Positions 33,491 to 45,435 of a stretch of DNA of 64,000 nucleotides are shown here, piece by piece. The stretch comes from Agrocybe praecox (taxonomy: Eukaryota; Basidiomycota; Agaricomycetes; Agaricales; Agrocybaceae). Position 1 is the stretch's first letter, and each line of letters begins with the position of its first letter. The position numbers and the translations under genes were made by a program. The DNA lies in contig OZ024841.1 in the NCBI GenBank assembly GCA_964017145.1, forward strand, positions 4,216,001-4,280,000, given 5' to 3'. Under the pieces are notes generated by a model that was not told the origin of the DNA, did no database searches, and saw only the letters and a program-made list of their open reading frames with translations.

Positions 33491-34496
33491 TTAAGGATAA
33501 GTTATCATGACCTCTCCATTCGTCGACCCATTCTTAACGACGGCGAACTTAAATCCATCAGCAACATCAGTAACCACTGTCCAATTAAGATTGCTTGGAT
33601 GTTGACCATTCTGAGTGACGATATTGATCGAGGACATTGCGGTATTTCCTTTAGGTAGGTCTGAAGCTCCAGAAACGGAATATATTTCCAGAGCCTCGTA
33701 TGCGTAGTTAAATATTTCAGTGGTCGAGATGGATAGCGAGGAGCTTGCGATACCGGTAAAAATGGAGTTCCAATTATACGTGGTCGTGTTTCCGGACATC
33801 GTGCTGTTCTTGAGGGTCATAACTCCAGTGATCGACTGTCCTGTCCTGACTTGATTCGGGACCGTGAAGTATATGTTGGAGTTAATCAAGTACCATGATG
33901 CTACTGCCCAGTAATTTCCGCCTCCAGCTGGGGAAGAGCCAAATTGCAACACCGGCTGGAAGATCCCATCGAAGGAGTTCGGGATGAGGCCATTGAATAA
34001 ATAGAGAAGTTGTCCATTCTTCTTCGTAGGTGCTGGTGGGACGATGAGATTGGTGGAGAAGGAGGAAATAACGCTTGCATTCGTGTTCTTCCAGTACGAA
34101 TATGCTACATAACCACTGTTAAACGCGCGGGGAATGATGTCCTGAGTAAGAGTTGGGAGGCGGAGAGCGTGATGGACGCTGGTTGGAGGCGTGGCTTTAG
34201 AGACTCTAGCAGTGTGCAGTATGGCGCCATCAGCATCGATAAGATGAACTGCATCAGAGGTCTGGTGAACACGAGCGCCATCGGGGACCAAATGGACGTT
34301 TGAGGCAGGGAATAGCCCAGCAGGAGTTATAAGCAACTCTGAAAATGACGCCTGAAATCATAATAGAAATTATCGGTGAACGACATTATACAGAAATTTA
34401 AAGTTTACGCACCGCACCAACAGGGCTACATCGTCCCCCTAATTGAAGCTGGGAGGTGAAAAAAACGACGCAGAGCGTCAGAGACTTGATGGACAT
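33491..34496 (-). CDS. Secreted beta-rich fungal protein, function unknown
   Basis: Two exons, 34496-34413 and 34351-33491, with a 61-bp phase-0 intron; 314 aa. The signal peptide has core LTLCVVFFTS. The body has several aromatic and Gly-rich blocks ('YVAYSYWKN', 'QLLYLFNGL', 'FQPVLQFGSS', 'GGGNYWAVASWYL') and a C-terminal 'NGEVMITYP'. I recall this as a widespread secreted family in mushrooms, but no enzymatic function is known to me. The pattern suggests a beta-sandwich. The exon 1 start was chosen because it supplies the signal peptide. Confidence 0.75.
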
Positions 34497-35778
34497 AAGC
34501 TAGGCAAAGTGATATTTAGATACAGAATAAGTTTGCCCATCTAACGTCTCACCATTATTCGTAATGATGTAAATGTCAGGTACTAGCGCGTTTCAACTGT
34601 AAGCTTCTAGCGGGTCGCGGTTGCTTATAACTGTAGTACAGTTCTGTACCCCTTAATGCGTCGCATTTTATGCGGTCTTGAAGAAGCGTCGTCTTCTCCT
34701 GATAGGGAGCGCAGATTGCATGGAATTTATCAGAACGCAAGAAGCTCCTCATACCAAAGACATTTCATGTGCTCTGAGACTCTGGGTAGCGCCAAAGGTA
34801 ATTTATGCTGGATAGAAGACTGTCTAGCTATTAGTCATTTGTCTTTAAAATGCCACCTAATAATCCTCATCTTGGACGATTTTTCTCCAACGATTTTTTT
34901 TTGGCTCTTAAATTAGTTACTTTCTCACAGTTGAGTAAATACGGACCGCCGAATGACATTACAGCAGATAACCATGGGGCCAAATTTTAACTTCAATTCA
35001 ATTTTGGATAGGAGCGTGATGCAGTACCTTGTTTATTTATATGTTTCAAATATATATATAGATTCCGTCTCAAATTAAGGCGACGTTCTTTGTGTATTCG
35101 CTAGGAGGAATGACATTCGTAGATATTAGAATATAGGTGATGTCAAAAACAGAATATAATTACTTCACGGAAGGTCAGGAGGTATGTATTGTGAAAGAAC
35201 AAAATTTATTGAAGAAGTACGTATCATGAGGTCCTTTTGATCACGGGTAAGTAAGCTTTTACAAAACTTATAGCTTGACCAAGCAGGACCTCATTAACTG
35301 CTGGTCTGATTTCAAGTCGATGACAATGCCATAATTCCATGATTCATGAAGAAAATTTTCGAAGATCCAGCGTTTGCATGATTTTCATAGTGTCTCTTGG
35401 GAAGCAACCCACTTTGTTACGCAGAAGAAATTTCATGTGCTACACCAACGATGGATAGGTTTCAATTGAGAAGGGCCTCAAAGATCGTGAAGTTAAAGTC
35501 GACCTTGGTAACTTTCGGCCAAAGTTCGGCATCTGCAGGCCAGACCGTGATTCTGCCCATCATGCATCATCGCCAGCTGTAAACTTTAAAATACGGGGAT
35601 AATTTTGTGCGACTCAGCCTACGTAAGTAGGCCCGTAGCTCATAGCCTGGTGCACTTGTATATATATGGAAACAATTTTCTCGCAGTCATCACCTCCAGG
35701 CTCTATCCAGCCTCGATAATCTCTTCGTATCTTACTTACCATCAGCAATTACTTTCGTCCAAGCTATCTGTGCGAATT
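34497..35778. other. Intergenic
   Basis: AT-rich; no gene recognised. It includes the promoters of the secreted-protein gene on the left and the F-box pseudogene on the right. Confidence 0.4.
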
Positions 35779-37295
35779 ATGCCCACCGGGCGTCAGCTAC
35801 GTCGACGTCTAACAACAGTGGAGTACCTCAACGAGGACGTCCTTCGCTATATATTCTCGCAATTCAAATTCTCCAAAACTGACTTCTCTTGGGAGAACGC
35901 GAACAAGGAACTTGACGATCAACTCCTCATTACTGCACGCTATGCATCTCAAGTGTGTTCATTCTGGCGCTCCATACTCCTATCTCAGTCCGCGGTGTGG
36001 GAAAATATCATCAATTTCCGATATCTTCAATAATACGGCGACGAGTGGAAAAACGAGGTCTTGCGAAGGACTGCCTCAGCCCTCATTTCGGTGGAATAGA
36101 CGCAACTTCAACGGGACCGACAAATTCATTCTTGATGTCACTTCTTGACAAACACTGGGAGAGGATAAGACAAATCAAAGTTACCATTGGTGGGAAGTAT
36201 GGCGATTTATGCAGCGATAAGCGGTGGCTCTCAATTCACCGACCATCACCCAATCTCGAATCGTTTTCTGTCATATTTCCGCATATACACGGCATTCCAT
36301 ATTTTTCCAGGGAAGAGAATACCCCTCCACTATTCTCAGGTAACGCTCCCATGCTTTCCTCGGTCACCATCAAGGCCATGTCTGTCTTTTCTCCTCAACG
36401 CCTATTTAGCATTCAACATCTCCATCTATTAAGAAACTGCGAAGTAGGCATGGATTTTGCGGACAAATTGGGGGAATTGGTGATCCTTCGGACGCTGGAG
36501 ATTGATCATCCAAACTGCGCATGGCTGATTCATGAAGACGATGTTTGGAGCACAGTCAATCTTCCTAACCTGGAGACCATGTTCTTAAATATAGGGATGA
36601 ACTCTTTTGTCGCCCTTCTGTATCCTATCGCCCCTCAATTCGGATTTACCCTGAAGATGGAAACCTTCAATAGCGAGGCGGTGGTTTCCGAAAGGCTATT
36701 ATCAGACTACGAGCGTACGCTCAAGAATCTTCTAGACCGGTCAATGCTCGGCGATGAAATGAGCTGTACCATCACGAATATTAATTTTACGCTTGTCAAC
36801 TCTCTACAGGACCGTAGCGACTCGGTGGAAACGGCTAGTTATGTTTATTTTGAACTTGGAAAAGCTGGTGAGGATTGGAATGCATTATGCAGCATGCTGT
36901 TGCGAGCAGCAACGTCACCACTCCGGAATGCGACTACTCTCAAGCTTAATGTGTCCAGCTTTATCCACTTGAATTCTCCAAGCGCCCAAAATTTTACCTT
37001 ATTCTTGTCGGTACTGGTTTCGATTACTCACCTTCATGTTGACTTTCGGACTCTGGGGCTTTTACTTGACTTGCACAAACATGCACCAGATGGAGTTCTC
37101 CTCATGCCGTCGATCCAAGTTATATCATTCAAGCAACCAGATGATCACGCAGTACCAGAAATAATTGTGAAGTATATCACCCGTTTGCGGGAAGTCACAT
37201 CCCTCCGTCTTGCCCCCTTCACTCAATTCGGATCAACACTTCGGAAACAAGGGATTATCTTCCTGGACGGAATTAATGAAAATTATTTGGTTTGA
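35779..37295 (+). pseudogene. F-box gene (subtype B) with one stop and one frameshift
   Basis: From ATG 35779 the F-box is intact: 'LNEDVLRYIFSQF' and 'ITARYASQVCSFWRSILLSQSAVWENI'. The frame ends in TAA at 36031-36033, exactly where sisters have Gln in HLQQ. Coding similarity resumes after it ('DEWKNEVLRRTAS'), and a one-base shift near 36095 moves the rest (to 37295) into another frame that stays open for about 400 codons. Two lesions in an otherwise well-preserved gene indicate recent inactivation. An intron spanning both lesions is unlikely because the sequence between them matches coding sequence of the sisters. Confidence 0.75.
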
Positions 37296-37620
37296 TGAAT
37301 TCCATCTCCATCAAATTAGGGTGCTCCAGAATGTATATGTAAAATTGATGATTTATATATAAATTTACGACTTCATGTTCCTGTAGTTCTCTTTTCAACT
37401 GTGATTCTATCCTATTTAACGTCACTTATCTCCGCTTCAGCGCAGTGCGCATGCTGAATGTTTTGGCAACTTCCGATTTCCATATTCCAAGGATCTTTCT
37501 TCCCCGCGTTTCAGGCCATTATAAACGGAGGATGCAAGGCGCGGTCAAGGGTACTTGCACGCGCTTTTGTCATGCCATAATCGAATTAAAATAAAACGAA
37601 ATAACATATTACACGTGGAT
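37296..37620. other. Spacer
   Basis: AT-rich. Nothing recognised. Confidence 0.35.
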
Positions 37621-37853
37621 AGGACCGTCTTTTGGACGCTGTAGCGCCCAACGCTGGTCATGCCATTGGTCCACCCAAATGCTACCCCGGGACACGTGTT
37701 GCTATCATACAGAAAATCGTGGACTGGACATCTGGATCAAACAAGGTTATTGTCAACATATCCATTACGTGGCTTAATACCGGTGGGGCTGGAGCAGGAA
37801 AATCTGCCATTGAGATAGGTGAACCAGACGCGCCTTGGGTTATCAACAACTAG
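37621..37853 (+). pseudogene. NACHT/STAND NTPase fragment
   Basis: A short frame has the start of a basidiomycete NACHT module: 'KCYPGTR' followed by a spacer and the P-loop 'GGAGAGKSAI'. In such fungal NLR-like proteins this leads into a domain of several hundred residues; here it stops after about 10 more. No ATG precedes it in a sensible place. It is a relic of an NLR-like gene, with no other part visible nearby. Confidence 0.6.
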
Positions 37854-38313
37854 AGCGCAAGTTTATCTTCCTACTATATCATCCTCCCTAGCTTCTTTTC
37901 CTCATGGTGCTCAGAACGAATGATAAAACGGAGGTAGGTCTTGTGTGACAGGGTCGTAAAAGCAAAACGGCATGCTACCTTATTAAGAACGCTAAATTGA
38001 ATTGTACGTTACGCGATTTAAATTCTGGTTCCATTCCAAATGTAATTATTTTCTTACCTCCTCTTTCACCACCACCTTACCCTTGAGCAGGCTATACAGC
38101 TCGGGTTGGCAGTTGCTGCTAGTACTCATTCATATGTTCGATGAGCGAAGTTATTGAACCGCTTTGAAACGCGCATCTTTCAAAGTTCAACGTGGTCATT
38201 TGGGTGTGTAACTCGTTTTGTTAAAAATAGTTGCTGGCTTATTGAACATATAACTCAAGTTCACCCTACTGGTGGTTCGCGGTTCATCAATCGGTTGTTG
38301 ATCAAGAGCAAAA
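37854..38313. other. Spacer and presumed promoter of the gene at 38314
   Basis: No coding or repeat signal recognised. Confidence 0.35.
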
Positions 38314-40758
38314 ATGTCACGATCGAAGAAGAAGAATGGTTTTGCCAGCGCACACAATGGGCCGGATAACACAACTCCAAACAACGTCAAAGAAGTAGCT
38401 GCACCAGTCAACAAGCCCGTGTCCACTCTTGGTAATGATTTCCGCCATTTCATCAAGCACGCCTCCATCTCTGCCATTCGTCGCTTTCTTAGCTTAACAT
38501 CAACTACCAACGACGGCGCAAATCTTCAGCTATTCTGGGATCGCGCGTTCTCTGAAGGCAAACAAACGAGGAGTGATGATGATTATCAACGCGGGCATAG
38601 CGATGGGTACGACGAAGGGCACGCCGATGGATTCGAGTCGGCGTTCAACGAAGCTGCAGAGGAATTATTCCCCGAGGACGCTGAAGATAAGGACTATGTC
38701 CCTGATGTCGACGCAGTCACCATGCTGTGTAATCGAGCGATGGAGTCTCCTGCGAGAACACCGTTAGGAGCGCTGTGGAGGAAGGCATTTTCACATGGAC
38801 GCCTGGAAGGGTTCGGTGAAGGGATGACAAAGGGTTTCGAGGAGGGTAAAAAGGAAGGCACACAGGAGGGATTTGATACTGTCATGGAGGCCAGGAAAGA
38901 AGCCGAGAATATTATCCGTGTCAACGTGTCGGTTCAAGCAGATGACACGATACTCCATCCTCCATCTCCTACACGCGTCCATGCTGCAGTTCAGGTTGAT
39001 ACCCCTTCCCTGGTTCGAATGGACACCGCAGTGCAAGTAGAAGAAGCAAAAAATCGCCTTGAAGGCGCCATTCAAGTTGGCAATACGTCGACGGCACCAT
39101 GCACAACAATTTCCGAATCGACATTGGATTTTCAACCCGGAAGAAACAACAACGGAATGTCCACCTTCGACTGGGCCGATGATGCTGAGGGTCTATCGTT
39201 CGACCCTTTGTTCCCAACATCTTCTCTCCCCCCGGTTGATTCTCATGATCACAACCTCACACGGCCTGGTATGTCGATGCCTCACACGAAAAAGGCTCCA
39301 GTTGCGTATTGGGGAGATGTCAAGGCCGTTTGGGATTGTAAGTTAGCCATAACTTCTTGTTCTTTACTCGGACATTTCTAAAAAAAAATTCCTACAGGTA
39401 CTCCACAAGCACAGAGGGAGATTGAGGTGTCAGCCAAAGCAAAAGGGGAGGATGGGGCCCTACCGGAGATAACGAAGGAGGCGGACGGCGAAGTCGAAGA
39501 TGACGACGAATCTATCATCGTCATCTCAAATACACCTCGACTTCCATTGAGCTTCTTATCACCATCCAAAAAGCCCCCTACTGCGACGCAAGATCATACA
39601 ATAGCGAGCCCATGCACTGCCCCCCTGCTTCCTCCAGGACTGGGTCTAGAATGTACGCTCAAGAGCACGTCGAGCACGTCCAAGCTATTAACGAAGGCAC
39701 GGTCAGCACTGCCACAGGTCTATGCGCAGGTCCAGGAAAAGTCAGCTCACCAGTCCTTGGGATACACGGACAGTAAAGCGTTGAAGGGATGGGTGAAGGA
39801 GCAGCTAGATGCAAGGAAGTGGCAGACCAGGTCAGAGTCTCGTCCTGAAAGAGACATCGTACCTACCCATGGTGCTGGAGAGGAGGAAGATGCTGATTCG
39901 CGACTGCCTGGCGGCAGGCAGACGGGCGCTAATTTCCACAACCCTCTCACTAATGATCGGAGGGAGGTTACGACCGAGCAGCAAGCACCATCGTCACCGC
40001 ATCTCCTAGTGAAGTACCAGCGACGCCATTCCGTACCCGACTTGCTGGAGACAGTCACACATCACGAAAATTCAGTCCGTTCACCTTCCTCTCTTCCCCA
40101 GGCTCATGTACCTGCATTTAATGCCTACCAGTGTCCTATGCCTTTGGTGTCATCTACGTCAGTTTCAGCTCAACCTCCACCACCATCGCCACAGGTGCCT
40201 GTTCCTCTGACCCAAACGAAGGATTTGAAGGCCCCACAGAAGCCCAAATCTCGTTCATGGTCGCCTATCAGCCGCCATGATGTCGGAGTCCAAGACATTG
40301 TCATCGGTCCTCGGATGCTCGCCACCTCGTCTGTTTCGATGTTGAATTGGAAAATACCGCCGCCACAGGAGTGTGACGTATCCAATCTGCATAGGATTTC
40401 CGATTCGAATCCAACGTCCGCGTCAACTTCGTGCACCCAGGCGAAGGTCCCGACTACTGCCTTCTCCTCGCTCCAATACCGTTCGAAGAGGTTCAAGATA
40501 CGTAATTGCAGCTGCCAGCGATACCGAACACGAGGCGGTGGGACAAAGAAAACGTTCGATGATCCATTCCCTCATCCTTCTTCAAGTCACAGTCGTCCAA
40601 ACGTCCATCGGGGAAGTTACGATCGACCCCCTCATGGACCTCCCGCCGTCGGCGATCATTCTGGTGCAGACCCAAGCTTGAGCTGGGAGTCGGATCCACG
40701 ACTCGTTGATCTGAGTCGCTGTTTGAGGGCCCTGGGATGGGTTCGAGGACGCCAATGA
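38314..40758 (+). CDS. Low-complexity protein with Gly-x3-Gly repeats (Yae1-like), function unknown
   Basis: Exons 38314-39337 and 39398-40758, with a 60-bp GTAAGT...CAG phase-1 intron; about 794 aa. Two blocks of spaced glycines, 'GHSDGYDEGHADG' and 'GFGEGMTKGFEEGKKEG', resemble the repeated GxxxG helices of Yae1-N-type sequences. After them come three imperfect repeats of 'A.QV' (AAVQVD, TAVQVE, GAIQVG). The last 500 residues are rich in Ser, Pro, Lys and Glu and look disordered. There is no signal peptide or membrane segment. It is probably an intracellular scaffold-like protein, but that is inference. Confidence 0.65.
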
Positions 40759-41582
40759 TCTTTTCTTCTCTCTCTTATTCTCTATTGTTCTGCGTCTCTT
40801 TATGCTTCTACATGCTTTCTTCTATGCTGGTTTGGGTCTATGATTCGACCTTATATTTGCCGTTTTACTCTACGCCGACCATCTATCATTCTATCTGTTC
40901 TGTAGTACTTCCCACTGATCGATGTGTAGACCACTCGAGGTATGTCAATTTGATATCCATTCCTCGATCTATAAGCTTGTCTCATCTGGGTTATCGTCTC
41001 TCAGCTGCAACTATCGCCCAGCGATGCGGCGATAGACGTCCGTAGCCCCTGCGAATACCTGGGCCACGACACCACGACAACCATCAACTTACCCTCTCCA
41101 CACTCATGCGCCCTGCGATTCAACGGTGCCCATTAGTTCTCGGACCTCGACACTTCATCCTATGCTCAAGCGACATCATTTGAGAGCGACTAAAAACAAG
41201 CCTCAGTTCTCGAATGGACATTGGACCAGCGATTAGTTCAACCGTCAATGTTCGACTCAATAATCCTAGACACCGTATGATTTGGTGTTCGCCGTTTCAT
41301 TGAGAATCTTTTCCTGTCGTAATACTAGTATCGTATTCGACGATGTATATAATATTTCTGTCATATATGTACGATTTGCATTACAGATAACGTCTCATTC
41401 GAGGAGTTTTCAAACGAAAAGCTGCACTAGGTGGATGCGAAGGTTCACAGAGGCGAACGAAAAAGAAGCGAGCTAGAAGGTCAACGGGAAACAGAAAACA
41501 GCGAGGAACAGATATAGAGAATGATGACGTAGACTTGGATGTATTGAAGAGTGTTTACGGAGGGAAATAACGGCGCAAAAAC
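40759..41582. other. Intergenic
   Basis: Pyrimidine-rich at first, probably the 3' untranslated region of the preceding gene. No gene recognised. Confidence 0.4.
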
Positions 41583-41584
41583 TA

Positions 41585-42391
41585 CAGTAGAAACTGTCAT
41601 AACCCATACCTCTCGGTGGACGTCCCAGGGTATGGGTTATCACAGGTTATGGGTTTCGACAGGTATGCTAAAAATAGGCTCGAAAAATCACGAAAAAAAA
41701 TCAGTAAAATTGATTAAAATATTAGGGCTATAGATTTGTACTCTAGACATTGCTAATTAACTGTAGGCCAGAATAAACAAGGAGACCTATGTTTTTGAAA
41801 GAAATCAGTCACTATCGGAGTAGCTCTCATACTCTGTGTCTCTTCAGTGAGGCGAAGTTGCCGGTTGAATGCCCCCAAAAGTGTGTCAAGTTTGCGTGCA
41901 ATAGGATCATTTGAGTCTTCAATGCACTTGCTGATAGTTGATAGTGCCTTGAGGACCTCACGACGAGCTGGACGAGGTTCCACTGGGGAGTCGTCGTCGA
42001 CATCATCTCCACCGTTTATGCCAATGTTTTCACGCGCCTAAGAATATCGAGTGGCTTTAGTGTCATAGCAGTAATAATTATGAGACGCAAGAAATGAATG
42101 TGTTGATTTTTGAGGTGGCCAACTGGCTCGAGTGGCACATCACTATGACGAGTCCACTAGTGGACTAATTACATGCCTGGAACTAGTCTTATTCGGCTTT
42201 GTATAGGGGTAAAACCTATGGGTTTCTTTAACAGAGGGGTATGGGGTATGGGTTATGGGAGGACTATAGGTTATGGTATGCATTTCCCCGCCCACCGACT
42301 TGGTGGACGGGCTGAGCTATGGGTTATAACAGGTTATGCGTTATAACAGGTTATGCGTTTTCACAGGTATGGGTTATGACAGTTTCTACTG
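41585..42391. mobile_element. TA-flanked DNA transposon remnant (Tc1/mariner-pogo type)
   Basis: 807 bp with perfect 27-bp terminal inverted repeats beginning CAGTAGAAACTGTC at 41585 and, inverted, ending at 42391. TA dinucleotides flank it at 41583-41584 and 42392-42393. Inside both ends are further copies of the words GGGTTAT and ATAACCCATAC (for example 41640-41665 and 42235-42375), which look like subterminal binding repeats. The CAGT ends and TA target fit Tc1/mariner-pogo elements. It is too short for a full transposase, so it is an internal-deletion derivative. Confidence 0.85.
41753..42037 (-). pseudogene. Possible C-terminal exon of a pogo-type transposase
   Basis: Inside the TA-flanked element, a frame runs 95 codons from an intron-acceptor-like TAG (exon side at 42037) to a stop at 41753. 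It is acidic then basic and ends near 'TDFFQKH', which resembles the C-terminal PCNA-interaction motif (hydrophobic-x-x-FF) described for pogo transposases. No DDE catalytic part remains. The assignment rests on location and this motif only. Confidence 0.4.
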
Positions 42392-42680
42392 TAAATGCAG
42401 AAGCAAGCAAAGTCCCAAGAGTTTGAGACGCCGATTTACGAAACCTGTTGGGGATTTGATCAAAAGAATACTAGTTTGAAATTTTCGAGATTTACATGTG
42501 TGATGCCCCGTCCTCCGAGAACAGTCAGACAGCAACATTCAACTTGCATTATGCCAACTTCGAAGCATTTCAACTTCTCCGCAAAACTGTATTTATATCC
42601 TCTTCGATGGTAAGTTTTCTCTGCGCGCAGAGTTTTGTGGTAGGGCTGACGTTCTAGGATGGCAGCCATATCGGGCGGCG

Positions 42681-42923
42681 ATACCTACGATAAACGAAGA
42701 CGTTCTCTGGCGCATACCGGCCTTTATCAGTATCCAGGACAGAGACTTTACCCAACCTCGTGAACAGGGAAACCATAAAGAAAATTCCCTCGTCGATGTG
42801 CGTCGGCTTTCTCAAGTATGTTTCTGATGGCGCCGTATACTATTTTCAACTTCTTCGGTCTGGACGAGCGCAACCAACTTCCAGCATCTCGAGCAGGCAA
42901 GTGATCATTGGAGATCTCGAGTC
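42681..42923 (+). pseudogene. F-box relic (subtype B)
   Basis: In one frame: 'INEDVLWRIPAF', 'DRDFTQP', 'RRLSQVC', a TGA, then 'SSVWTSATNFQHLEQ' and 'DHWRSRV'. These match in order the first 110 residues of the F-box gene that starts 150 bp downstream (43075). An in-frame stop falls next to the conserved Trp-Arg. The relic is too short and broken to be a gene, and is best read as a remnant of a tandem copy. Confidence 0.7.
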
Positions 42924-43074
42924 TAATTTGACATGTTTTATTTTTAGCAAGTACCATGTTGTCCGAAAAACTCCCGTATAAAATAGGAACAAATTCTGGG
43001 GACTGAACCACTGCGATGATTCAGCAATCTTCTGTCCTTCAACCTCTAATACATCCATAGCGCAATTTATATTC

Positions 43075-44703
43075 ATGACAGGCACGATCGGAGAGCTTAA
43101 GGGTCAACGACCTATCACTTTCAGTCTCGACGCCGACGTGCTGTGGAGGATTTTTTCGTTCAATACCTTCTCGGATGAAGATTTTACAGAACCTACTTCT
43201 GTGCGAAGAACCCAGCAAATCAACGGGGAGAGTGACGAGGAGGACGAGATCTCGAGTCAAGATTCGGAATTCTATGTGGACGATGAAACAGAGTTCTCGC
43301 TTATAACGGCGAGGCATACCTCACAAGTCTGTGTCCTCTGGCGAGAAATTATGCTTGCATCCCCGAACATTTGGTCGAATACAATAAATATAAGCCACTT
43401 GCAGCAGAAAGACGACGGATGGAGGTCCGAGGTGCTCAGGAGGACTGGGACTTCCCTATTGTCTCTTATAGGACATGGTCTTTGTGCCGATAACCCTGGA
43501 AATGCCTTCTTCTTCTCGCTCCTTCGGTCGGAGGGCGGAAGGATACGGAGAATCTCAACCTTTACCACATCAGGCTTTGGGGGAGTTGGAGATGACCCAA
43601 GATGGAAGTCAATTTTCTTTCACCCAGCCCCGCAACTGGAGATATTACGCTTTCAATTTCGGCGGGCACGACGTCCTGGCATAAGAAAGATAGGGCTGAA
43701 CCGGTCCAAAAGGAACACACCATTTCCAAAAAGTCATTCTCTTCTATTCGTTGACAAGGCTCCGAAGATCCATACGCTGATTTTAGGGGGTGTTCAAGCC
43801 TACCTACCGGGTACCTGGATTTCCGGCATTCAGCGTCTAGAGATACAAGACAGTGATGTCCAGGATTCCCTTCTTCCGTCTCTCGATCTCATGCCAAATT
43901 TGAAAGTCCTCCGTCTCAGAGAGGCTCACATTGAGCACAATGCAGAGCGGAGTCGCGTCCGATTTTCACATCTTCGAGCATTCCATCTTGACAGCGATAT
44001 CTACGACGCGCCCAATTTATTAGAAAGTATAGAACTCACGGAAAGATGTTCATCGAACATCAACATTAAGGAAGGAATGTATGGAGTTGATTCTTCTGGG
44101 CCATTAGAATCGAGATTTCGACAGATTATCACGTCACAAATGCGAAATCGTTTCGCGAAGCATATTTGTTTGAAGATCACGGAGGATTTCATTCACTTGT
44201 CTAACCACGCAGGATCATATGCTTCAATTCATTCGTCCCCGGAACCGTTTGAAATCTCTTTCGACTATGTCATGGATACCCTTCCCCGCCTATTACTTGA
44301 CATCCTTTCCGAACTTCATACGAAATCCATAACTGGTGTCTTCTTTGAGATATCCAAACCTTGGTATCGCGACCCGCTCGATGATTCCATTGACAATTTA
44401 TTCGATTACTTGAAATCCGTAGAGACGCTCCATACCAGATGCTCTTATCTCGAGCTACTAACCGAACGACTTCAGGGTCCAGAGGGCGGCATTCTCAGCT
44501 TTCCAAACCTGCACACGTTAGTACTCGAAGATAAGGACAGTATACGTACCTTCCCCAATCAAATAATGGGTTTCATCGATCAGAGACGCTCCGTCGGCTT
44601 CCCGTTGAGGAAGATTGATGTGTCTAACTGCATAGGTCTGAATGACGACGTGCTCGGAAACCTTATGGACAGCATCGAGGGATTGGAGGTGGTCATGCAC
44701 TGA
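43075..44703 (+). CDS. F-box protein (subtype B)
   Basis: An intact single exon of 542 aa. The F-box-like domain is 'SLDADVLWRIFSFNTFSDEDF', an acidic insert (about 45-75, many Asp/Glu), then 'ITARHTSQVCVLWREIMLASPNIWSN'. A shared block follows ('HLQQKDDGWRSEVLRRTG', 'GNAFFFSLLRSEG'), then a Leu-rich half. It presumably acts as an SCF ligase adaptor; the target is unknown. It is the undamaged member of the subtype-B trio (35779 broken, 47415 truncated) and therefore shows what those have lost. Confidence 0.82.
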   Translation: MTGTIGELKGQRPITFSLDADVLWRIFSFNTFSDEDFTEPTSVRRTQQINGESDEEDEISSQDSEFYVDDETEFSLITARHTSQVCVLWREIMLASPNIWSNTINISHLQQKDDGWRSEVLRRTGTSLLSLIGHGLCADNPGNAFFFSLLRSEGGRIRRISTFTTSGFGGVGDDPRWKSIFFHPAPQLEILRFQFRRARRPGIRKIGLNRSKRNTPFPKSHSLLFVDKAPKIHTLILGGVQAYLPGTWISGIQRLEIQDSDVQDSLLPSLDLMPNLKVLRLREAHIEHNAERSRVRFSHLRAFHLDSDIYDAPNLLESIELTERCSSNINIKEGMYGVDSSGPLESRFRQIITSQMRNRFAKHICLKITEDFIHLSNHAGSYASIHSSPEPFEISFDYVMDTLPRLLLDILSELHTKSITGVFFEISKPWYRDPLDDSIDNLFDYLKSVETLHTRCSYLELLTERLQGPEGGILSFPNLHTLVLEDKDSIRTFPNQIMGFIDQRRSVGFPLRKIDVSNCIGLNDDVLGNLMDSIEGLEVVMH

Positions 44704-45435
44704 TGATAAGTACGCACTTATCCTTGTAAAGATTTCGAACACGCACGGAATTGATTCTGTAGCCCGTTTTTTTGAGAATATAGGACACCGACGCCATATT
44801 TATTCTCGAGTGATGTGATTGCAAGGGATGAATAAATTTCAGCGGCGTATTTGAAGTACAGTTAGACCTTGATAGCACTCCCTAGTCTGCAATTTTTGGG
44901 AACGACAAATACGCTGGCTACGTGGATTACACTTGATGGCTGAACGCTCAGCAGAGCAAGAGCTACAAGAAAAACTGACAAATTGATCAAATGGCAATTA
45001 GATGGTGGGTATAATATAGTTGAGAGTGTACCAGTAATGCTCACCGACTAGTAACAACCTATTGTCTGAGATATCTCGGACCTCTTGATTCTACGTCACA
45101 AACCAGAATAGCGTAAGAGAGACCCCATATTTTGTGTCGCAGAATTTTCAACTATGGACAAAGGAAGAAAATATTTGGTCGTGCTTACAACGGCCTTAAC
45201 AAGATCCGCGCTTGCCGTTATTGTGCCATGTTCGGCGTTCGATGATCATAATTCTCATCTCCATCATGCGTTGACTATATTTGTCAATAGAGTAGAAGGA
45301 GGGGGCCCTTTACTGAATGACGTAGTCGAAGCAGCAACCACGCCAAACACTGACAAACATACGAGGGTTTCCTTGGAAGTTGGACCTTGGGAAATGGGGT
45401 CGGAGTCCGGACCCATGGTGATATAGCTTCCCATT
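44704..45435. other. Intergenic between two F-box genes
   Basis: No gene accepted. A 90-codon frame at 45154-45426 ends just before the next start codon; it has no domain and is probably 5' leader. Confidence 0.4.

Noticed and set aside
35955..37295. Separate intact gene of 446 aa in the second frame
   Set aside because: Its first 45 residues are an out-of-frame reading of the F-box. The rest is the body of the F-box gene starting at 35779 after a frameshift.
40373..40681. 102-aa frame overlapping the Gly-repeat protein
   Set aside because: Out-of-frame shadow of exon 2, with Arg/Ser bias that arises from the real frame.
41580..42400. CRISPR-like array from the repeated GGGTTAT words
   Set aside because: The words are irregularly spaced and inverted, lie inside a TA-flanked transposon, and the genome is eukaryotic.
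45154..45426. 90-codon ORF upstream of the F-box gene at 45436
   Set aside because: No domain or homology, and it ends at the gene's leader. Probably 5' untranslated sequence.
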